Counted from the first letter of the stretch, positions 1 through 5,633 are shown. The stretch is DNA of 5,633 nucleotides from Paenibacillaceae bacterium (GCA_020697475.1 JAJFMO010000280.1:1-5633); one strand, 5' to 3'. Translations and numbers: made by a program. Notes: generated by a model from the letters alone, not told the origin.

Positions 1-856
1 CTCTTAATACCCGCTTGCGAATAGCGTCTGTGTCACATATTTTGGCACGTGTTGCCAGAACCACGAGGCATCCCCGCGGAAGTGAATCAATGTGCCCGGC
101 GGTAACCAAGCCCTTCGTCGATTCCCTCAACGGAACCATGGGAACGAAAATATCCGCATCCTGCAGCAGTTCTTCCAAATAAAATTCACGGTGTGCGCCG
201 GAACGGTGAAAACAGGGTTCGCTTGCATAAGGATCCCATGCTGCGACATCCGCTCCCAGCATGTGGACGAAGCTTGCGTACCGGCTGGCAATGTTTCCGG
301 CCCCAACAATACGGACACGTTTGCCTGCAACGGTGCCATTGACAAAACGGGCGTCATCGCCAAATTGATCGGCACGGGTAACCAACCCGCCTTCCTCCCT
401 CTGATGAGCATATTTCCAGGGACGGTGCGAAGCAATGATCTCGTGGTGGGTTTGCGGAATGCGGCGCAGTCCGCATATCGTCAAGGCGAGCGCAAATTCG
501 GAGACGGATTGCGCCCAGAAGCCCTCGCCGAGGTGGCTGTGAACTTTCACTCCCGCCTGTTGCAGATATTCCTGACATTCCTGAGACAGATTGCTTTTTC
601 CATATTTGGCGGCGAATACGGCTTCTTGCAACCCGGACATAGACTTCAGACAATCCAGCGTTACCGGCACGCATAATAGTACCAGCCGCGTTATGCTCTC
701 AGGATGTTCAATGATCTCACCGGCTGTGCGATTATCTCCGTTTTCCAAACGGATAAATTCCACTCCCCCCTGCTTTTCCCACAAAAAATGAAAATGATCG
801 GCTGCGAATGGCCATGTAATATCGAATATCGAACTGACGACAATCACACTTCTCAT
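1..856 (-). CDS. D-2-hydroxyacid dehydrogenase family protein, N-terminal 285 codons (3' end outside window)
   Basis: This is probably a cytosolic NAD-dependent oxidoreductase of the D-isomer-specific 2-hydroxyacid dehydrogenase family, which interconverts 2-keto acids and D-2-hydroxy acids. The frame is open without a stop from the ATG at 856 to the left edge. An AGGGAGG ribosome binding site at 864-870 lies 7 bases before the start and fixes it. Visible family landmarks are SVSEFALAL near residues 117-125, a Rossmann turn GAGNIA at 185-190, an Asp at the end of the next strand (WDPY, D208) that favours NAD over NADP, the PLREST loop near 242-247, and LATR at 267-270, whose Arg aligns with the catalytic Arg of the family. 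The catalytic Glu and His would lie beyond the edge. Two oddities are Ala instead of the third Gly in the GxGxxG turn, and RA instead of the usual RG after the catalytic Arg. It is transcribed divergently from the regulator gene. The exact substrate cannot be read from the sequence. Confidence 0.88.
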   Translation of the reverse strand, partial: MRSVIVVSSIFDITWPFAADHFHFLWEKQGGVEFIRLENGDNRTAGEIIEHPESITRLVLLCVPVTLDCLKSMSGLQEAVFAAKYGKSNLSQECQEYLQQAGVKVHSHLGEGFWAQSVSEFALALTICGLRRIPQTHHEIIASHRPWKYAHQREEGGLVTRADQFGDDARFVNGTVAGKRVRIVGAGNIASRYASFVHMLGADVAAWDPYASEPCFHRSGAHREFYLEELLQDADIFVPMVPLRESTKGLVTAGHIDSLPRGCLVVLATRAKICDTDAIRKRVLR

Positions 857-863
857 GGCATTT

Positions 864-870
864 CCTCCCT
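864..870 (-). promoter_or_regulatory. Ribosome binding site of the dehydrogenase gene
   Basis: AGGGAGG on the minus strand sits 7 bases before the ATG at 856. It selects this start over the overlapping ATG at 861, which meets TGA after two codons. Confidence 0.8.
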
Positions 871-907
871 GAAACAATCAGATGGATTTTTCCGTGCGTT
901 CTTCGTT

Positions 908-922
908 ATGGAAGCGGTGATA
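908..922. promoter_or_regulatory. Candidate cre (CcpA catabolite-repression) site
   Basis: ATGGAAGCGGTGATA fits the relaxed cre pattern WTGNAANCGNWNNCW with one mismatch, T in place of the conserved C near the end. It overlaps the predicted transcription start of the dehydrogenase promoter, where CcpA binding would repress. Fit to the stricter consensus is poorer, so this is only suggestive. Confidence 0.25.
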
Positions 923-986
923 TTTTAACTATAGTAATAGGGATTCCAAAAGTCTATGAGATATTACGTTTATTTATTGAGATATT
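917..986 (+). repeat. Three phased GWGATATT copies, candidate operator of the XylR-type regulator
   Basis: GTGATATT (917-924), GAGATATT (958-965) and GAGATATT (979-986) lie in the same orientation. Start-to-start distances are 41 and 21 bases, close to four and two turns of the helix. The two perfect copies fall between the divergent -35 boxes, the right one ending 5 bases before the TTGACA of the regulator gene. The left copy overlaps the -10 box of the dehydrogenase promoter. AraC-family dimers bind direct half-sites about 21 bases apart (for example araI1-I2), so the layout suits the regulator encoded next door. Chance similarity in AT-rich DNA cannot be excluded. Confidence 0.4.
922..949 (-). 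promoter_or_regulatory. Candidate sigma-A promoter for the dehydrogenase gene
   Basis: On the minus strand, TTGGAA (944-949) is followed after 16 bases by TAAAAT (922-927), which is 4/6 and 5/6 to the -35 and -10 consensus. Transcription would start near 915, leaving a leader of about 60 bases before the dehydrogenase start. The element is predicted by eye only, in an AT-rich stretch. Confidence 0.45.
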
Positions 987-991
987 TAACC

Positions 992-1020
992 TTGACAGGG
1001 AAAGCACCGCCAATTACATT
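992..1020 (+). promoter_or_regulatory. Candidate sigma-A promoter for the XylR-type regulator gene
   Basis: A perfect TTGACA (992-997) is followed after 17 bases by TACATT (1015-1020), which matches 4/6 of TATAAT. Transcription would start near 1027, about 50 bases before the regulator ATG. The consensus -35 and ideal spacing make this the best promoter in the window. Confidence 0.55.
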
Positions 1021-1065
1021 TTATTTGAGGAGTCCCAATGGTACAGTGAAAAATTCTGCGATTGT

Positions 1066-1072
1066 GAGGTGG
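1066..1072 (+). promoter_or_regulatory. Ribosome binding site of the regulator gene
   Basis: GAGGTGG lies 6 bases before the ATG at 1079 and supports that start. The nearby GTG at 1075 is out of frame. Confidence 0.7.
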
Positions 1073-1078
1073 AAGTGA

Positions 1079-2263
1079 ATGAGGTTTTTTACTGAGCTGC
1101 GATCCGACGCCCTTCCCCGTTCCCGCAAACACATTCATGTCGCTTTAATTGTAGAAACATCGAACGAATACGCCCGCGGCCTGCTGCGAGGCATTAAATC
1201 GTACATCCGCGAGCATAAGCCATGGTCGATCTATCTCGGCGAACAAAGCAGGGGACATATCGATCTGTCCTGGTTGCGGGATTGGCAAGGCAACGGCATT
1301 ATCGCCAGAATCGAAACCAAGGAAATTGCCGAAGCTGTGCAAAGCTTGGGCGTGCCGACGGTCGACTTGAGCGCATGGAGGTGGCTTCCCGGACTTCCCT
1401 GCGTGGAGACAAACAATGAGTCGATCTCCCGGATGGCGGCACAGCACCTTCTGGAACGAGGCTTCAAGCAATTCGGCTATTGCGGAGACACGAATTTCTC
1501 TTGGTCCAACCAACGTGCGGCATTCTTCGCGCAAACTGTCGGGGAGGCTGGTTTTCCTTGCATGATCCATGAATCCGGGCTTTCCCAGTCCTGGCTGAAA
1601 GACCGCAAAATTTTAGCGGATTGGCTGGAATCGCTGCCAAAACCGGTCGGGATTATGGCTTGCTACGATATTTTGGGGCACAAACTGCTCGAAGCCTGCC
1701 GGCTGGCAGGGGTTGCAGTACCCGATGACGTGAGTGTTATCGGCGTAGATAACGACGAGCTTCTGTGCAACCTCTCCGATCCTCCGCTTTCCAGTGTCAT
1801 GCCCAATACTTTAAAAACCGGCTATCAGGCGGCATCTCTCCTTGACCGAATGATGAGCGGTGAGAAGATTGACCCCGAGCTTTTTTTGATCGAGCCGTTG
1901 GACATCGTGACAAGAATGTCCACGGATGTGGTAGCAGTGGAGGATAAGCAAGTGTCGGAAGCGGTTCGTTTTATACGTAACCACGCGTATGAAGATATAC
2001 AAGTAGAGGATATATTACGCCATATTCCCGTCTCACGGAGAGTGTTGGAAAGCCGTTTCCGCAAGCTGCTGGGGAGAACCCCCCACGAGGAAATCATTGA
2101 GGTTAAAGTCAAGCTGATCAAAAGGCTGCTCGCGGAAACCGAGCTGACATTGCCCGTGATCGCGGAGAGAATCGGTTTTAAGCATGTGGAATATATGAAT
2201 GTGGTGTTCAAGAAAAAGACGGGGATGACTCCCGGTGCCTACAGAAAAAAAAGCGGCCGGTAA
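1079..2263 (+). CDS. XylR-type transcriptional regulator (LacI-like sensor fused to AraC-type DNA-binding domain)
   Basis: This is a cytosolic transcription factor expected to bind a sugar or glycan breakdown product and switch nearby catabolic genes. Residues about 18-285 form a periplasmic-binding-protein-like sensor. It opens with HVALIVETSNEYARGLL, has HLLERGFKQFGYCG near 123-136, and carries the LacI/XylR hallmark VPDDVSVIGVDNDELL at 214-229. Residues about 290-390 form an AraC-type double helix-turn-helix. Its second half shows VIAERIGFKHVEYMNVVFKK (360-379) and the GMTPGAYR signature (382-389). The 394-residue length matches E. coli XylR (about 392), which has the same domain order, so the protein looks complete. 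No N-terminal LacI-type helix-turn-helix is present. It diverges from the dehydrogenase gene and converges on the glycohydrolase-like gene. The phased GWGATATT repeats upstream are its likely binding sites, which implies autoregulation. Ligand identity is unknown, and xylose should not be assumed. Confidence 0.93.
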   Translation: MRFFTELRSDALPRSRKHIHVALIVETSNEYARGLLRGIKSYIREHKPWSIYLGEQSRGHIDLSWLRDWQGNGIIARIETKEIAEAVQSLGVPTVDLSAWRWLPGLPCVETNNESISRMAAQHLLERGFKQFGYCGDTNFSWSNQRAAFFAQTVGEAGFPCMIHESGLSQSWLKDRKILADWLESLPKPVGIMACYDILGHKLLEACRLAGVAVPDDVSVIGVDNDELLCNLSDPPLSSVMPNTLKTGYQAASLLDRMMSGEKIDPELFLIEPLDIVTRMSTDVVAVEDKQVSEAVRFIRNHAYEDIQVEDILRHIPVSRRVLESRFRKLLGRTPHEEIIEVKVKLIKRLLAETELTLPVIAERIGFKHVEYMNVVFKKKTGMTPGAYRKKSGR

Positions 2264-2273
2264 GCGGATCGAT

Positions 2274-2292
2274 GGGGGTGTCCCAGAAGTAG
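2274..2292. other. IS-end-like string in the convergent gap
   Basis: The string GGGGGTGTCCCAGAAGTAG, followed by a T run, resembles from memory the tips of some transposable elements such as IS1182-type ends. No transposase, mate inverted repeat or target duplication is visible in the window, so at most it is a solitary remnant. Confidence 0.15.
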
Positions 2293-2297
2293 TTTTT

Positions 2298-2310
2298 CCA
2301 TCTACGATGG
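2298..2310. repeat. Small perfect palindrome in the convergent gap
   Basis: CCATC-TAC-GATGG is a 5-base stem with a 3-base loop. The T run lies before the stem on the plus strand rather than after it, so it does not look like a normal intrinsic terminator for either gene. Confidence 0.25.
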
Positions 2311-2356
2311 GTGCCCTGATTTATGGAATGAGTGAATTTTAGCATAATATGAGGAA

Positions 2357-2371
2357 CGGCGACCTGCGCCG
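2357..2371 (-). terminator. Weak hairpin after the ADP-ribosylglycohydrolase-like gene
   Basis: CGGCG-CAGGT-CGCCG (minus strand) gives a GC-rich 5-base stem, extendable by two G-T wobbles. It begins 15 bases beyond the stop codon. Only TT, not a T tract, follows, so terminator function is doubtful. It could equally act on the plus strand for the regulator gene. No better terminator is visible in the 122-base gap between the convergent stops. Confidence 0.25.
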
Positions 2372-2385
2372 CCGCCCATTGTATT

Positions 2386-4545
2386 TTAAATTCTTCTCAA
2401 ATTAAAGCCCGTATAATGGGTATGACTGCCTTCCGCGTTGGAAAATCCGATCATGCCGCTCAAATACGGCTGATCCCCGTCCGTATAATCCAATACTGCG
2501 TTGCCGCCGTTCGCCGATACTTGAAAGCAGTCGCCCACGGCTCTTACGGTGATTGCCACCGGCTGCTCCGGTTGCCATATCAGCTCGGTTGTCTGTAGCA
2601 GACGATAGCCGTTCTCGTTCTTGTACAGCGCGAGCTTTCCGCCGGGCGCGAGTCCGACCGCATAGGAGCGAATGCCCCCCTGCACGCGGAAGTTGATCCG
2701 GTGGTGTTCGCCCAGCTTCGGAATGAGCTCCGCCTCGAAAATGTAGTCGTCCCACGTCAGATCCCCCGTGTAACACTCTGCCGACTCGCCGTGGTAGCTT
2801 CCGCTCAGCTCGCCGTTCTCCAGCGTCCAAATCCCGCGTAAAAACGTCATTTGGCTAACCTCAATGTGTAAACCCGTCCACTTCTCCAGCCGCTCCTTGG
2901 CGAAATCGACGCGGTAGTTCGGCTTCCCGCTGAAATGGACGTCATCGATGTAGCAAATCAAGGTCGGGCTCGACCCTCGAGTCGGCGCAGGAATGAACTC
3001 GACACCTGCTTGCTCCAGGCAAGCTCCGCTCAGCGGCGGGATTACAAGCTGCAGCGACGTCCATTCGCCGACCTTTATTTCGACGGTTTCCCCGTAGAGG
3101 TAGCCGCCATCGCCCGTGCCTGCAGCCACTGCATTGCCGTCCTTGACGTATAAGCGGGCCTTCACGGGAAAACCGTTCGACTTCGGCGCCATCACCTTCG
3201 CCTCGACCGCCTGCCCCGGATACAGAATCGGTGAAAAGCACGGGTCGTAACGGTTATCATCGAAATCACCTGGGCGATAGTACGTTTGATGATACACCCG
3301 GTAGGCATAGCCTCCCTGCACTTTGTCAAACGTCGCCTTCAGCGAGCGGCTGCCGGTGGCGGCCGCCTCCTCGGTATTCACGAGCTCGGCCTTCACATGC
3401 GAGCGTTCGTCGCTGTCCCAGCGGAAGGCGTGCGTGGAGCCGGGATATTCGAAGTGAAAGCGCGGACCCTTGCCTTCGACGATCGCCTGCCAGCGCTCGG
3501 GAATCCGCGCGCCGGACACGCGGCTGCCAATCCGCGCGATATATGATGCGCACCACGGTACATCCAGATTGTTCAGCGAGCCGATGACGCTGGAGCAGCA
3601 GAGGAAATCGTTGATCGGCTCACGCCATACCGGGGCGATGTCATCGAGCCCGTTACGCACCCCGAGTACCGTCCCCACGTTGGCTACGTTGCAATCGGTG
3701 TCCCAGCCGCACATCGCGCAGATGTTGATCGAGCGGGAAAAGTCGCCCTCTCCATAAAGCAGCGATAAGATAATGACAGCTGTGTTCGGAATGATATGGC
3801 AATGCCTTGGATACTTGTCGTAGCCGAAGTTTGCCTTCACATATTTAAAGGCATCGCGCCAGTTGTCCGGATGCCCTTTATGAAAATCCATCACGGCGCG
3901 TGTCACGCGGGTATACTCGCAGTCCGCGGGGATGACCGCCAGGCCGCTTTCGATGATTCGGCGTATATCCTGCTCGACGAACGCCTCGGCAATGCAGGCG
4001 GCAATGAACATCCCGCCGTAAATGCCGTTGCCATCATGGGAAACGCTGGCGATTTTCTGTGCATATTCCGCAGCCAGCTTCGGCTGACCCGGTGCGATCA
4101 GACCCCAGACGTCGATGAAAATTTGCCCGCCGATCTGCTCGGCCACAGCATGGCCGTTCTGCGCGATCGAACCTGAGCGCGGCGCCATGATGCCGTTTTT
4201 CAAATTCAAATAGGCGGTATGCTCCGTCGATTTGCCGTAACCACCCCACCAGTAGAAGCCATGTCCGTCCGGCGCGTAGTTGAGCCAGGTCATGCCCATT
4301 TGCTCGGCGGTAATTTCTCGGGTGTGGGTGTAATCATCCAAAGCCCGGAGGAAAAACAAAGGGCCGTTCGTATCGTCGTCGGCGGCGAAATTCTTATACT
4401 CCTGAAGGTAGCCTTTCACTTCCCCGAACGTTCGCTCAATGCGCTCGTAAGACCACCCCTCGATATATCCCCCAAGGCGGACCCCAATGATTTTCCCCAG
4501 CCAGCCGGCATAAACTCTCTCCACATAATCGTGCTGCAGCGCCAT
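2386..4545 (-). CDS. ADP-ribosylglycohydrolase-like protein with two C-terminal beta-rich modules
   Basis: The N-terminal domain, residues about 5-345, belongs to the ADP-ribosylglycohydrolase (DraG/ARH) superfamily, whose enzymes use a metal pair to cut N- or O-glycosidic bonds of ADP-ribose. The metal-ligand motifs are DDDT at 56-59 and GWDTDCN at 280-286. Residues about 360-540 look like a beta-sandwich of the galactose-binding or CBM kind, ending in ICYIDDVHFSG. Residues about 545-719 resemble a concanavalin-like or DUF1080-type jelly roll (GGKLALYKNENGYRLLQ at 635-651, SGMIGFSN at 696-703). The fold calls for these two modules are my reading of the pattern. There is no signal peptide or membrane segment, so it should be cytosolic. 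Ribosome binding site AAAGGTG (4553-4559) lies 7 bases before the ATG. It follows the sulfatase gene by 61 bases and is probably in the same operon. At 719 residues it is about twice the length of a stand-alone DraG enzyme. The fused modules and the neighbour suggest a glycan or glycoside substrate, not proved here. Confidence 0.9.
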   Translation of the reverse strand: MALQHDYVERVYAGWLGKIIGVRLGGYIEGWSYERIERTFGEVKGYLQEYKNFAADDDTNGPLFFLRALDDYTHTREITAEQMGMTWLNYAPDGHGFYWWGGYGKSTEHTAYLNLKNGIMAPRSGSIAQNGHAVAEQIGGQIFIDVWGLIAPGQPKLAAEYAQKIASVSHDGNGIYGGMFIAACIAEAFVEQDIRRIIESGLAVIPADCEYTRVTRAVMDFHKGHPDNWRDAFKYVKANFGYDKYPRHCHIIPNTAVIILSLLYGEGDFSRSINICAMCGWDTDCNVANVGTVLGVRNGLDDIAPVWREPINDFLCCSSVIGSLNNLDVPWCASYIARIGSRVSGARIPERWQAIVEGKGPRFHFEYPGSTHAFRWDSDERSHVKAELVNTEEAAATGSRSLKATFDKVQGGYAYRVYHQTYYRPGDFDDNRYDPCFSPILYPGQAVEAKVMAPKSNGFPVKARLYVKDGNAVAAGTGDGGYLYGETVEIKVGEWTSLQLVIPPLSGACLEQAGVEFIPAPTRGSSPTLICYIDDVHFSGKPNYRVDFAKERLEKWTGLHIEVSQMTFLRGIWTLENGELSGSYHGESAECYTGDLTWDDYIFEAELIPKLGEHHRINFRVQGGIRSYAVGLAPGGKLALYKNENGYRLLQTTELIWQPEQPVAITVRAVGDCFQVSANGGNAVLDYTDGDQPYLSGMIGFSNAEGSHTHYTGFNLRRI

Positions 4546-4552
4546 AGTTAAG

Positions 4553-4559
4553 CACCTTT
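4553..4559 (-). promoter_or_regulatory. Ribosome binding site of the ADP-ribosylglycohydrolase-like gene
   Basis: AAAGGTG on the minus strand lies 7 bases before the ATG at 4545 and supports this start. Confidence 0.65.
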
Positions 4560-4570
4560 CTCAACAGGAA

Positions 4571-4598
4571 ATTTTATATTCTTTACCTACTTGACCAA
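4571..4598 (-). promoter_or_regulatory. Weak candidate internal promoter between sulfatase and glycohydrolase-like genes
   Basis: On the minus strand, TTGGTC (4593-4598), 16 bases, then TAAAAT (4571-4576). The -10 is good (5/6) but the -35 is poor (3/6), and the resulting leader would be only about 20 bases. It may add to read-through from the sulfatase gene. No terminator is seen in this 61-base gap. Confidence 0.2.
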
Positions 4599-4606
4599 AT
4601 GATTTT

Positions 4607-5633
4607 TTAAGTTCTGACCGTTCGCTTCTGTCCCAAAAGAAGCATGCCGGTATCGGGGTCTCTTTCTCCTGTCCCAAAGGGATCGTGCGTCTCCGACATC
4701 CATTGCTGCAAACGAGCTTCCAACGTTTCTCTGACAGACGCAAAATGCGGGTCATGATATAAGTTGTTTAGCTCCCAGGGATCGTTCTGCAAGTCAAACA
4801 AATACGGCCCGCGCTCATTTTCATGCCATCTGGCATATAGCCACCTGTCGGTTCTGACTCCCCGCCAATAACCTACCCACCTCCCGCGGCCAGGCCACCC
4901 TTCACCCAATATTTGCAAATAAACGGAGTCGGGTACTGGGCCCTCTTTCCCAAAAACAATATGCGACAGATCCGTTCCGCTGACTTCCCGGGGCACGTCA
5001 ATTCCGCATAATCCAAGCAAGGTCGGCATGATATCCACGCTGTTAAACAATACGTCAGTTTGTTGGCAGCCCTTGACCTGCTGTGGCCAATGCAAAATAA
5101 ACGGAATATGGATCGATTCTTCGAAAGGGGTCGCCTTGCTGGCCGCTTGTGAAACAGGCACCGACTTATCGCCGCATCGGCAGAACCCGTGACTCCGCAG
5201 ATGATCGCCATGGTCCGAGGTAAAGCACAAAATGGTGTTTTCCATTTGCCCCCGCTCGTCGAGCGCTTTCATGATCCGCCCCATCTGATCATCCAGAGCG
5301 GTAACATTTCCGTAGTAATCGGCAATCTCCTGTCGTGCCGCAACTTCCATTTCGCTAGGTACATTGGGGCTTACATCCACTTTCGCCGGATCGTAAATGT
5401 TGAACTGCCCGGGGTATTTATCGTAAGGATGATGCGGAGGTCCCCACCCTACAAACAAGGCAAAAGGCTTGCCATCATCCTGTAGCAGATGCTCATCCAA
5501 AAATCTTAGAGCCAGTGAGGTTTCTTCTACCGGAGCCCATCCGTCAATTTTCCGCGGTCCCGTCTCATTCTCGTAGTAGGAAACATTGTAGTATTGGTGC
5601 ACACAGTTGTTTGCCGCCATATAATCAAATCCG
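4607..5633 (-). CDS. Sulfatase (alkaline-phosphatase fold), C-terminal 341 residues (5' end outside window)
   Basis: Type I sulfatases hydrolyse sulfate esters, commonly on glycans, using a formylglycine made from Cys or Ser in a C/S-x-P-x-R motif. That motif and any signal peptide would lie beyond the right edge, so neither activity class nor location can be checked. The frame stays open upstream of the ATG at 5620 (GFDY precedes it), so that Met is internal. Numbering from it, family landmarks are GWGPPHHPY at 58-66, the metal-binding TSDHGDH at 134-140, the Lys and acidic pair in KATPFEES at 162-169, the SVDIMPTLLGLCGI core at 194-207, and the C-terminal GVRTDRW and YLFDLQNDPWELNNL at 273-287. 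A CRC-containing insert of about 15 residues sits between SHGF and KATPFEES, where many relatives have a short loop. A phosphonate monoester hydrolase or other alkaline-phosphatase-fold enzyme is the main alternative. It is the promoter-proximal gene of the pair seen here. Confidence 0.9.
   Translation of the reverse strand, partial: GFDYMAANNCVHQYYNVSYYENETGPRKIDGWAPVEETSLALRFLDEHLLQDDGKPFALFVGWGPPHHPYDKYPGQFNIYDPAKVDVSPNVPSEMEVAARQEIADYYGNVTALDDQMGRIMKALDERGQMENTILCFTSDHGDHLRSHGFCRCGDKSVPVSQAASKATPFEESIHIPFILHWPQQVKGCQQTDVLFNSVDIMPTLLGLCGIDVPREVSGTDLSHIVFGKEGPVPDSVYLQILGEGWPGRGRWVGYWRGVRTDRWLYARWHENERGPYLFDLQNDPWELNNLYHDPHFASVRETLEARLQQWMSETHDPFGTGERDPDTGMLLLGQKRTVRT

Noticed and set aside
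127..674. Two overlapping minus-strand ORFs (127-435 and 354-674) that might suggest a frameshifted gene
   Set aside because: A single different minus-strand frame is open from 856 to the left edge with family motifs in order, so no frameshift is needed. These are alternate-frame shadows.
92..676. 194-codon plus-strand open frame
   Set aside because: It is antisense to the dehydrogenase, has no recognisable domain, and lacks a supporting ribosome site. The minus strand carries conserved dehydrogenase motifs through the same bases.
591..928. Plus-strand ORFs of 66 and 74 codons near the dehydrogenase start
   Set aside because: They are antisense to the dehydrogenase N-terminus and its leader, with no family resemblance or ribosome site that I can see.
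1145..1570. 141-codon minus-strand frame inside the regulator gene
   Set aside because: It is antisense to the LacI-like domain, which has clear conserved motifs. No domain is recognised in the antisense product.
2264..2385. Intrinsic terminator for the regulator gene
   Set aside because: No stem followed by a T tract was found on the plus strand. The hairpins present have short stems or the T run on the wrong side.
3796..4176. 126-codon plus-strand frame
   Set aside because: It is antisense to the DraG-like domain in GC-rich DNA, where long shadow frames are expected.
4629..4680. Two GTCCCAAA strings near the sulfatase C-terminus that echo the IS-like tip at 2274
   Set aside because: They fall in coding sequence and are not inverted copies long enough to serve as a mate repeat, so no element boundary can be drawn.
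5189..5485. 98-codon plus-strand frame
   Set aside because: It is antisense to the sulfatase core, and the sulfatase motifs explain the sequence.

Overview
The window looks like part of a carbohydrate-use locus from a Paenibacillus-like member of the Bacillota. This assignment is an inference. It rests on strong purine-rich ribosome binding sites 6-7 bases before the starts, GC content near or above 50%, sigma-A-like promoters, and gene families typical of such saprophytes. The sequence does not name the species. No RNA gene, CRISPR array or complete mobile element is visible, and no stretch over 300 bases lacks a gene.

Layout from left to right. Bases 1-856 (minus strand) hold the N-terminal 285 codons of an NAD-dependent D-2-hydroxyacid dehydrogenase family protein that runs off the left edge. 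Bases 857-1078 are a divergent control region. It has a candidate promoter facing each way, three helically phased copies of GWGATATT, and a weak candidate catabolite-repression (cre) site. Bases 1079-2263 (plus strand) encode a complete XylR-type regulator, with a LacI-like sugar-sensing domain fused to an AraC-type DNA-binding domain. Bases 2264-2385 are a short convergent gap with two weak hairpins and an IS-end-like string. Bases 2386-4545 (minus strand) encode a 719-residue protein with an ADP-ribosylglycohydrolase-like domain followed by two beta-rich modules that resemble carbohydrate-binding or concanavalin-like folds. Bases 4607-5633 (minus strand) hold the C-terminal 341 residues of an alkaline-phosphatase-fold sulfatase that runs in from the right edge.

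Inferred biology: the sulfatase and the glycohydrolase-like protein lie on one strand 61 bases apart with no visible terminator, so they are probably co-transcribed. The regulator would sense a sugar or glycan breakdown product and control its own promoter and the divergent dehydrogenase gene. Together this suggests uptake and breakdown of a sulfated or otherwise decorated glycan, with the dehydrogenase acting on a downstream keto or hydroxy acid. The most interesting item is the multidomain ADP-ribosylglycohydrolase-like protein. Its fused modules and sulfatase partner suggest a glycan substrate rather than ADP-ribosylated protein.
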